DNA of 10,241 nucleotides from an uncultured Oscillospiraceae bacterium. GTDB taxonomy: Bacteria > Bacillota > Clostridia > Oscillospirales > Oscillospiraceae. Where the stretch lies: NCBI GenBank assembly GCA_934565615.1, contig CAKTIH010000083.1, positions 1 through 10,241 of the forward strand, read 5' to 3'. Below, piece after piece: positions 4,888 through 10,241 of this stretch (position 1 is its first letter; each line of letters begins with the position of its first letter). The notes beneath the pieces were generated by a model. The model saw only the letters and a program-made list of their open reading frames with translations, was not told where the DNA came from and made no database searches. A program made the position numbers and the translations under genes.

Positions 4888-6429
4888 TTACTTTGCGTAG
4901 TCGACGGCCTTCGTCTCGCGGAGGACGTGGACCTTGATCTGACCGGGATAGGTAAGCTCATCCTCGATCTTTTTGGCGATGTCCCTTGCGAGCAGAACCA
5001 TCTGATCCTCGCTGACCTCTTCGGGCTTGACCATGATGCGTATCTCGCGCCCGGCCTGAATGGCGTAGGAGCTTGCGATGCCGGGGAAGCTCTTGGAGAC
5101 TTCCTCGAGCTTTTCAAGACGCTTGACGTAGTTCTCAATATTCTCGCGGCGTGCACCGGGGCGGGAAGCGGAGATAGCGTCTGCCGCCTGAACGAGACAG
5201 GCCTCAACGCTGTGCGCCTCAACGTCGCCGTGGTGGGCTTCGATGGCGTGAATAACGGCTTCGGATTCCTTGTACTTTCTCGCAATGTCGACACCGATGG
5301 TGACGTGGCTGCCCTCAACCTCATGGTCGATGGACTTACCGATATCGTGCAGCAGACCCGCGCGCTTTGCGACGTTCACATCGACGCCCAGCTCCGCGGC
5401 CATAAGACCGGCAAGGTGGGAGACCTCGATGGAGTGGTTGAGCACGTTCTGGCCGTAGCTGGTGCGGTACTTCATGCGGCCGAGAAGCTTGATGATCTCG
5501 GGGTGCAGGCCGTGGATATTTGTCTCGAACGCGGCGCGCTCGCCCTCGGCCTTGATAGTCGCGTTGACTTCCTTCTGAGCCTTGGCGACCATCTCCTCGA
5601 TACGGGCCGGGTGGATGCGGCCGTCCTGAATGAGCTTTTCGAGCGCCAGCCGCGCGATCTCACGGCGGACAGGATCGAAGCTCGAGACGGTGATCGCCTC
5701 GGGGGTATCGTCAATGATAAGGTCACAGCCGGTCAGCGTTTCGATGCTGCGGATGTTGCGGCCCTCGCGGCCGATTATGCGGCCCTTCATCTCGTCGTTG
5801 GGGAGGGGTACGACGGAGACGGTGATCTCGCTTGCATGGTCTGCGGCGCAGCGCTGGATGGCCGTGGCAATGATCTCTCTTGCGCGCTCGTCGGCCTCGT
5901 CCTTATACTGCGCCTCGACCTCCTTGACCTTGACGGCCATCTCGTGGGTGACCTCGTCGCGGATGCTGGCGATCAGATAATTCTTGGCCTCTTCGATGGT
6001 GAAGCCGGAGATCTTCTCGAGCATTTCGAGCTGGCTCTTCTTCACCAGAGCGACTTCCTGCTGCTGTGCTTCCACAGCGGCGATCTTGCTGCTGAGAACG
6101 TCGTTCTTCTTCTCGACGGCGTCCAGCTTTCTGTCAAGATTTTCTTCCTTCTGCTGGTAGCGGCGCTCCTGCTTGGTCAGCTCGGCGCGGCGCTCCTTGA
6201 CCTCCCGCTCGTATTCCGAGCGGCTTTTGTGTATTTCTTCCTTTGCCTCAAGGAGAGCTTCTCTCTTCTTGCTCTCCGCACTTTTTATAGATTCGTTAAT
6301 TATGCGCTTGGCTTCTTCTTCAGCACTGGATATTTCGCGTTCGGCAACCTTTTTGCGGTAGCCGAAGCCTATAAAGAATCCCGCTATCAAAGCCGCAGCG
6401 GCTATCAAGATCCATAGAATTACCGGCAT
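4888..6429 (-). CDS. rny: Ribonuclease Y
   Basis: RNase Y is the membrane-anchored endoribonuclease that starts mRNA decay in many Firmicutes. From the chosen start it has 513 residues, close to the usual ~520. Order of domains: one membrane helix at about 2-22, a long charged coiled coil to about 180, a KH RNA-binding domain with GRIIGREGRNIR at about 216-227, and a metal-dependent HD domain with NHSIEVSHL near 331-339, the HD pair in LLHDIGKSIDHE at about 361-362, and AADAIS near 415-420. All key motifs are present. An upstream ATG at 6450 is in frame, but it overlaps the only good ribosome site (GGAGGT, 6448-6443), so I prefer the ATG at 6429, despite a 13-base spacing. The gene is monocistronic, with its own promoter, a long leader and a terminator. 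Confidence 0.95.
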   Translation of the reverse strand: MPVILWILIAAAALIAGFFIGFGYRKKVAEREISSAEEEAKRIINESIKSAESKKREALLEAKEEIHKSRSEYEREVKERRAELTKQERRYQQKEENLDRKLDAVEKKNDVLSSKIAAVEAQQQEVALVKKSQLEMLEKISGFTIEEAKNYLIASIRDEVTHEMAVKVKEVEAQYKDEADERAREIIATAIQRCAADHASEITVSVVPLPNDEMKGRIIGREGRNIRSIETLTGCDLIIDDTPEAITVSSFDPVRREIARLALEKLIQDGRIHPARIEEMVAKAQKEVNATIKAEGERAAFETNIHGLHPEIIKLLGRMKYRTSYGQNVLNHSIEVSHLAGLMAAELGVDVNVAKRAGLLHDIGKSIDHEVEGSHVTIGVDIARKYKESEAVIHAIEAHHGDVEAHSVEACLVQAADAISASRPGARRENIENYVKRLEKLEEVSKSFPGIASSYAIQAGREIRIMVKPEEVSEDQMVLLARDIAKKIEDELTYPGQIKVHVLRETKAVDYAK

Positions 6430-6651
6430 AGTAAGTAAACACACCTCCATTCTTTAAGAATTTTGCGGTGGGTTTAGCTGCTGAATATTTTGTTATTACC
6501 ATAAGCTGACAGGACTCTATGTGACCCTGTCAATGGTATCGCGCACGGAGCAGCGCCCGCACACATATGCAAGACGGGGCATAAAACGCGCCCGTCGAAT
6601 CGAACAAAAATATTTATCGGAGACCTCCCCATGGTCCCCTAAAATATCATT
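6430..6651 (-). promoter_or_regulatory. Long structured 5' leader of rny
   Basis: The leader from the predicted start of transcription (about 6651) to the ATG is about 220 bases. In order along the RNA it can form: GGGGACC with GGTCTCC (6639-6633 with 6625-6619, one G-U pair), then a T-rich stretch; GACGGG with CCCGTC (6596-6591 with 6578-6573); GCGC with GCGC around 6556-6541; and TGACAGG with CCTGTCA (6532-6526 with 6513-6507), extended by ATGGTA with TACCAT (6538-6533 with 6502-6497). I see no known riboswitch. RNase Y or another RNase acting on its own leader is possible but unproven. Confidence 0.45.
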
Positions 6652-6657
6652 CGTGTT

Positions 6658-6686
6658 ATTCTACCACTGAATCGGTGTTATGTCAA
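6658..6686 (-). promoter_or_regulatory. Sigma-70-type promoter of rny
   Basis: On the minus strand TTGACA (6686-6681) is a perfect -35 box and TAGAAT (6663-6658) a -10 box with one mismatch, spaced exactly 17 bases. Confidence 0.85.
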
Positions 6687-6722
6687 TTCAAATGCTTAAA
6701 TAATTTTAATAGAAAGTTAATA

Positions 6723-6764
6723 AACAGTTCCGCCCGCGGATCGTGACCCGCGGGCGGAACTGTT
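6723..6764 (-). terminator. Long hairpin terminator after the DUF4349 gene
   Basis: A perfect 17-bp GC-rich stem (6723-6739 with 6748-6764) with an 8-base loop lies 22 bases past the stop of the lipoprotein gene. The minus strand continues TTATTAACTTT, a weak T run, so it may act more as an end-stabilising structure than as a classic terminator. Confidence 0.75.
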
Positions 6765-6785
6765 AGCTTTATTGTGTATTTAGAC

Positions 6786-7787
6786 TTATTCGGCCTTGTT
6801 TTTATTCGTCACAGTGCTCTTTTTCGCCTCTTTGCGGGCTTTCGCCTTGGCGCTCAGCTTCCTGAAAAGCGGGCGCAGCGCGAAGAACAGCGCCGCGAGG
6901 ATCACAAGCGTCGGCAGCGCGGAGACGAGGAACACCAGCAGGTTCTTGAAGAAGTGCCCCGCGCCTTTGAGCGAATCCGTGAACGCGTTCAGCAGCCGCT
7001 GGCCGTAGCTTATGGTAACGGCCTGCTGCTCGGTGTACTCGCCGACCTCCTGGACGCTCAGGGAGATAGTGCTGTAATTCACCTGTCTGTCCCAGTTGTT
7101 GAGGCTCGACTGGAGGGAGTCTATCTTATACTGGAGCTCTGTCAGCTTCTCTTCTATCGTTATCGTGTCCTCGACGGTCTGCGCCTTTTCCATCATTTCG
7201 AGCAGGCGCGCTTCCTGAGTCTTATAAGCGGTGAGCCGTGACTGCACGTCGTAGTACTGCGCGCTGACGTTCTCGGTGTAGGTGTAGCTGTAGGGAACAT
7301 TGCCGAGAGTAGAGAGACTGCCCATGACGGTCTGGAACTTGTCGCTCGGGATGCGGATGGTGTAGTCCGCGCTGCGGTTATAGCTGCTGCCGCGGGAGAT
7401 ACTGTAATAGTTTGCGCCGTTTATGCTGCTCGACTGTACCCAGCCGCCGTATTCTTTTATGAGCGCGGCAAGCTCCTCAAGGGTCTTGTCAAACTCGGTA
7501 GTCTCAACGGTCGCGTCGGCGGAGTAGATGATCTTCTCCGGGTTTTCGTCGGGCACGTCGCCGCCATCGGTGCCGGAGTCATATTCGCCGTATTCACCGG
7601 CGGACGCAACGCTGTCCATCGCGGCAAATCCAGAGGCGCGCGACGCATTGGGTTCCGATGCCATCGGCGCGGAATCGTATGCCGCCGACTCGGTGGAGCT
7701 GGCCATTTGGCTTTTGCTGGAGCTGCCGCAGGCGCAGAGGGACAGGGTCATGAGCAATGCAAGCAGCAGGGCTATCCGTTTTTTCAT
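6786..7787 (-). CDS. DUF4349-domain lipoprotein
   Basis: This 333-residue protein starts with a lipoprotein signal peptide; the lipobox LCAC places the lipidated cysteine at 20. A low-complexity Ser/Ala/Asp/Gly linker (about 21-80) tethers the rest outside the membrane. The DUF4349 domain follows (about 84-305) with its typical start KIIYSADATVETTEFDKTLE, a helical coiled-coil stretch at about 180-232 and a C-terminal membrane helix at about 282-305, then a basic tail of about 28 residues that would lie inside. So it is anchored at both ends and spans the outer face of the membrane. The function of DUF4349 is not established. The ATG at 7787 has AAAGGA ten bases upstream. It is a single gene with a strong hairpin after it and is divergent from the YhhN gene. 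Confidence 0.88.
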   Translation of the reverse strand: MKKRIALLLALLMTLSLCACGSSSKSQMASSTESAAYDSAPMASEPNASRASGFAAMDSVASAGEYGEYDSGTDGGDVPDENPEKIIYSADATVETTEFDKTLEELAALIKEYGGWVQSSSINGANYYSISRGSSYNRSADYTIRIPSDKFQTVMGSLSTLGNVPYSYTYTENVSAQYYDVQSRLTAYKTQEARLLEMMEKAQTVEDTITIEEKLTELQYKIDSLQSSLNNWDRQVNYSTISLSVQEVGEYTEQQAVTISYGQRLLNAFTDSLKGAGHFFKNLLVFLVSALPTLVILAALFFALRPLFRKLSAKAKARKEAKKSTVTNKNKAE

Positions 7788-7887
7788 TTTGTCTGCTTCC
7801 TTTCATCATTTTATTTTACAGTTATTTACAAGTTTGTCTTCAACTACAAAGACGCGGATTTCCGAATAAAGTTCCCCTTACTGTATG

Positions 7888-7916
7888 TTTACAGTCAAAT
7901 TCTTTTTTGATATAAT
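7888..7916 (+). promoter_or_regulatory. Sigma-70-type promoter of the YhhN-family gene
   Basis: TTTACA (7888-7893) and a perfect TATAAT (7911-7916) are spaced 17 bases. The start would lie near 7923, giving a leader of about 45 bases. Confidence 0.85.
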
Positions 7917-7967
7917 CTGAGTAGAATCTTAACGGGAAATAAACACATAAGAAACGGAGGGACAAAT

Positions 7968-8696
7968 ATGCAGCTTACCGCGTCAAATGTCCGGCTCGTC
8001 GCAGTGGTGCTGACAGCGCTGTGCGCAGTGTCCGGGGGTATCTATCTTGTATTCTGCAAGCGGAAGGACTACCGCAGAGCCTTCGCCTACAAGGGCACGG
8101 CAGGGCTGTGCTTCGTCGTGCTCGGGCTGCTGGGCACCGACGCAAACATACGCAGCATGCTCGGTACCGGCGGAGCCGCACCGGCGGGCGCGTGGCTCGT
8201 TGCGGCGGGGCTCATCTTCGGTCTGCTCGGCGATCAGCTTCTTGCGCTGCGCTTTATATGCGTGAATAAAAAAATACAGTTCTTCGCCGCGGGCGCCGCG
8301 AGCTTCGCCGTCGGCCATGTGCTGTATATCATCGCCCTGTCGCACCGCGCGCCCGGCATACTGCTGGGCGGCCTTGCCATCGGCTTTGTGGCGCTCGCGC
8401 TCTCGGGCGTATATAACTACCGCAAGGACACGAACGCCGGGAACATGCAGGTACCCGGAATGATATACATGGCGGTCGTCGCCTTTATGGGGGCGCTCGC
8501 TGTCTCCGTCGCGATACACGCGCCGGGAATATCGACAGTGCTGTTTGCCGTCGGCAGCGTGCTCTTCATCATCAGCGACAATATCCTCTGCGCCTATAGC
8601 TTCGGCAGTGAGCGCCGCTTCGGCGCGAACATCGGCATCCATGCGACCTATTACGCCGCGCAGCTGCTCATCGCGTGGAGCATATTCTTTATGTAG
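7968..8696 (+). CDS. YhhN/TMEM86-family membrane protein (lysoplasmalogenase-like)
   Basis: A 242-residue protein with about eight hydrophobic helices. It has the marks of the YhhN family (PF07947): GLLGDQLL with D89, the FAVGHVLYI segment with H117, IISDNILC with D204, and ATYYAAQLLIAWS near 226-238. Mammalian TMEM86 members hydrolyse the vinyl-ether bond of lysoplasmalogens, and the conserved Asp residues lie in the membrane; several anaerobic Clostridia make plasmalogens, so such a role is reasonable, but the bacterial activity is inferred from family only. The ATG at 7968 has GGAGGG six bases upstream. It is a single gene with its own strong promoter and faces the NlpC/P60 gene tail to tail, with a shared hairpin between. 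Confidence 0.85.
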   Translation: MQLTASNVRLVAVVLTALCAVSGGIYLVFCKRKDYRRAFAYKGTAGLCFVVLGLLGTDANIRSMLGTGGAAPAGAWLVAAGLIFGLLGDQLLALRFICVNKKIQFFAAGAASFAVGHVLYIIALSHRAPGILLGGLAIGFVALALSGVYNYRKDTNAGNMQVPGMIYMAVVAFMGALAVSVAIHAPGISTVLFAVGSVLFIISDNILCAYSFGSERRFGANIGIHATYYAAQLLIAWSIFFM

Positions 8697-8710
8697 ATGC
8701 CATTTACAAA

Positions 8711-8741
8711 AACCGGCGTGACGGTAAAAGTCGTGCCGGTT
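8711..8741. terminator. Hairpin shared by convergent genes
   Basis: Arms 8711-8722 and 8730-8741 form a 12-bp stem with two G-U pairs in plus-strand RNA, followed by a T-poor ATGTGTTTATAATT. In minus-strand RNA the same two positions mismatch, but the stem is followed by a T run (five T in all). It probably ends transcripts from both sides. Confidence 0.65.
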
Positions 8742-8747
8742 ATGTGT

Positions 8748-10034
8748 TTATAATTCCGCGCCGGGGATCAGTATCCTGCGCGCTTCTATTTTGCACTTGA
8801 CCTCGCTCACGGCGGAGATGATAACGCCGGTCGCTTCGTTCTGCGCGTGGACATATTCGCCGTCGCCGATATATATACCGACGTGGCCGATCCATGAGCC
8901 GCCGTTATAAAAGCACAGTATATCGCCCGGCTCGAGAGCGTCAAGCTCCACATGCTCGCCGTTCTGCGCCTGCGCCGCGGCGGTGCGGTCGAGCTGATAG
9001 CCGAAGCAGCCGTAGGTGTAGTACACAAGTCCGGAGCAGTCAAAGCCGGTTTCCGGGTCCTTGCCGCCGTACAGGTAGTTATAGCCGACGTATTGCAGCG
9101 CAAAATCCGCCACCTTTTTGCCCGTCGCGTAGGTAGGGCTTTTCGTCGGCACGGGGGTCGGAGCGGGCGTCGGCGAGACGGAGTGCTCTCCCGCGGACTC
9201 GGACGGAGCTGTGAGACGCCCCTGCGCATAGTCCGCCATCAGCGTGCAGTAATCCGCGAGGGCGTTGTCGCTGTCGGGGGTGTTGTCCGTGAAGATGACG
9301 ATCGCGATAGGCTCGTCGGTGTATACGATGGCGCAGTCGTTCTGGTACCGTATGCCGTTGGCCGGGTCTCCCATATAGCCGAACTTGTGGGCGACGTCGT
9401 ATTCCTGCTCATGGTAGTTGAAGAAGCGCTCCGGTTCGGCCTCAAGCAGAAGGTCGATAAGTCCGGGGAACCGTTCCTGATTTTCGTAGAGCGTCTGCAG
9501 GCAGTATATCATCTGCTCGGCGGTGAAGAAGTTGTTTCCGGAGGGAGTGTTCTCGTAGTATTTATCGGCGGCCTTGTCGGGGTCTACGCCCATGTACCGG
9601 CATATCGCGCGGCGGTAATCGTTATAGCTGCCGATCTCGTTGACGAGCAGCTCTGCCCTGCTGCTGACGGCGTCGATGATGGTTTCCTCAAGGATGTCGG
9701 AATACTTCACTCCGCCGATCTCTGCATCCTTGTCCATCTCGCCGTTATATATCTTCTCAGCAAAATACATGTTCAGCGGCACCTTATACATGTCGCAGGC
9801 CATCATGTACTCGCCGCCCTTGTAGAAGTGCTCCTCGCCGGTGACAAGATTGCGGTAGCCGAGGGTCATCGAGCAGGACTTGTTGCGGTCCTCATATTTG
9901 TCGAGAAAGCCCTCGATTATTTTATCCCAGCTTCCGTCGTCCTCCGCGGGAGCGGCGAGCGCGGCGGGGCACAGTGCCGATATCAGGCACAGCGCCGCGA
10001 TAAGGCCGGCGGCGAATTTTTTTATCTTCAACAT
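8748..10034 (-). CDS. Secreted protein: degenerate beta-lactamase-like domain plus NlpC/P60 peptidase
   Basis: This 428-residue protein has a signal peptide (about 1-27, cleavage after ALA-A), a serine beta-lactamase-like domain (about 35-272), a Pro/Thr/Ser linker (about 280-302) and a C-terminal NlpC/P60 domain (about 303-425). The peptidase looks active: catalytic C333 in GFDCSGLVYYTY, H384 in IGHVGIYIGDGEYVHA and H396. Such domains cut the D-Glu to diamino-acid bond of wall peptides. In the first domain the SxxK motif reads D81-M-Y-K84, so the nucleophilic serine is gone; the usual SxN reads S-R-A near 125-127 and KTG reads K217-F-G219. It is therefore likely a binding or scaffold domain, not a hydrolase. 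The ATG at 10034 has AAGGA nine bases upstream. It has its own consensus promoter and probably acts in wall turnover at the cell surface. Confidence 0.88.
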   Translation of the reverse strand: MLKIKKFAAGLIAALCLISALCPAALAAPAEDDGSWDKIIEGFLDKYEDRNKSCSMTLGYRNLVTGEEHFYKGGEYMMACDMYKVPLNMYFAEKIYNGEMDKDAEIGGVKYSDILEETIIDAVSSRAELLVNEIGSYNDYRRAICRYMGVDPDKAADKYYENTPSGNNFFTAEQMIYCLQTLYENQERFPGLIDLLLEAEPERFFNYHEQEYDVAHKFGYMGDPANGIRYQNDCAIVYTDEPIAIVIFTDNTPDSDNALADYCTLMADYAQGRLTAPSESAGEHSVSPTPAPTPVPTKSPTYATGKKVADFALQYVGYNYLYGGKDPETGFDCSGLVYYTYGCFGYQLDRTAAAQAQNGEHVELDALEPGDILCFYNGGSWIGHVGIYIGDGEYVHAQNEATGVIISAVSEVKCKIEARRILIPGAEL

Positions 10035-10064
10035 ATAGTGTGTTCCTTTTCACGTGTTGACCAA

Positions 10065-10093
10065 AGTATATCCTCAGATGAATGTTCCGTCAA
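10065..10093 (-). promoter_or_regulatory. Sigma-70-type promoter of the NlpC/P60 gene
   Basis: On the minus strand TTGACG (10093-10088) and TATACT (10070-10065) are spaced exactly 17 bases. The start would lie near 10058, about 24 bases before the ATG. Confidence 0.85.
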
Positions 10094-10112
10094 CAAGAAA
10101 TCCTTTACATAG

Positions 10113-10144
10113 AAAAAAACGAGCGCCCCACGTGGTGGGGCGCT
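10113..10144 (-). terminator. Minus-strand intrinsic terminator
   Basis: A 10-bp GC-rich stem (10122-10131 with 10135-10144) with a 3-base loop is followed on the minus strand by CG and seven T (10119-10113). It would end a minus-strand transcript coming from beyond the right edge and insulate the NlpC/P60 promoter. Confidence 0.85.
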
Positions 10145-10157
10145 GTTTATAAAAAGA

Positions 10158-10241
10158 GGCTCTGTGTCAATAGTTGGGGTAGAGCTTAGCAAAAAATAGC
10201 AGTAGAGGCGTGGGCGGCGTGGTGCCCACGCCTTTGCTGTG
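10158..10241. mobile_element. Possible end of an ISL3-family insertion sequence
   Basis: GGCTCTGTGTCAATAGTTGG at 10158-10177, followed by GGT, resembles the GGCTCT-TGTCAA type terminal repeat of ISL3-family elements, from memory. The bases just outside (TTTATAAAAAG) are AT-rich, as ISL3 targets usually are. No transposase lies in the remaining 60 bases, and the second end is outside the window, so this is tentative. A 10-bp hairpin (10206-10215 with 10224-10233) lies inside it. Confidence 0.4.

Noticed and set aside
4927..6417. A 496-codon open frame on the plus strand across rny
   Set aside because: It is the complement of a clear full-length RNase Y gene, with low-complexity Leu/Asp/Gly composition caused by codon bias; no ribosome site or family match.
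6541..6651. Possible tmRNA, because the rny leader contains a GATTCGACGGG string
   Set aside because: There is no tag reading frame and no tRNA-like 3' end with CCA; the resemblance is limited to a few bases.
7983..8642. A 219-codon minus-strand frame over the YhhN gene
   Set aside because: Antisense shadow; the plus frame has a promoter, ribosome site and all family motifs.
8952..10112. A 386-codon open frame on the plus strand
   Set aside because: It is antisense to the secreted NlpC/P60 protein and also runs through that gene's promoter; its composition is an artefact of GC-rich third positions.

Overview
The window reads as chromosomal DNA of an anaerobic, probably gut-dwelling Clostridia species (Oscillospirales-like). 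This rests on the moderately high GC, strong AGGAGG-type ribosome sites, an RNase Y gene, a DUF4349 lipoprotein, and an NlpC/P60 protein with a proline/threonine linker. The taxonomic placement is inference; there is no rRNA in the window.

The left 4.2 kb is an accessory, decaying zone. Positions 1-48 hold the first codons of a minus-strand gene whose ribosome site is perfectly complementary to the segment just upstream. Next, on the minus strand, come remnants of a solute-uptake operon: an intact 57-residue small membrane protein, a sodium:solute symporter cut to its first ~145 residues, and a MalT-like LuxR regulator cut to its ATPase domain. On the plus strand lies an intact AAA ATPase/DUF4143 gene with its own strong promoter. 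It is preceded by phased TTCCG repeats and followed by a 15-bp perfect palindrome. A 73-residue unknown protein follows, and before it sits a 14-codon reading frame that ends in an in-frame TAA. Positions 3888-3933 match the 3' half of initiator tRNA-Met, starting at the anticodon loop. It looks like an old attachment-site scar. It is followed by strong terminators and the last ~30 codons of a tyrosine recombinase, and together these mark a former integration hotspot.

The right 6 kb is ordered core-like sequence in separate transcription units. It holds an orphan TetR regulator (plus), RNase Y (minus, own consensus promoter, ~220-nt structured leader, own terminator), a DUF4349 lipoprotein (minus), a YhhN/TMEM86-family membrane protein (plus, consensus promoter), and a two-domain secreted protein (minus, consensus promoter). 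The last combines a beta-lactamase-like domain whose catalytic serine is replaced by aspartate with an apparently intact NlpC/P60 peptidase. The window ends with a minus-strand terminator and a sequence resembling the terminal inverted repeat of an ISL3-family insertion sequence.

I do not see a complete new multi-gene system. The most notable signals are the self-complementary ribosome site at the left edge, the tRNA/integrase scar, the in-frame stop before the 73-residue ORF, the structured rny leader, and the degenerate beta-lactamase domain coupled to a live peptidase.
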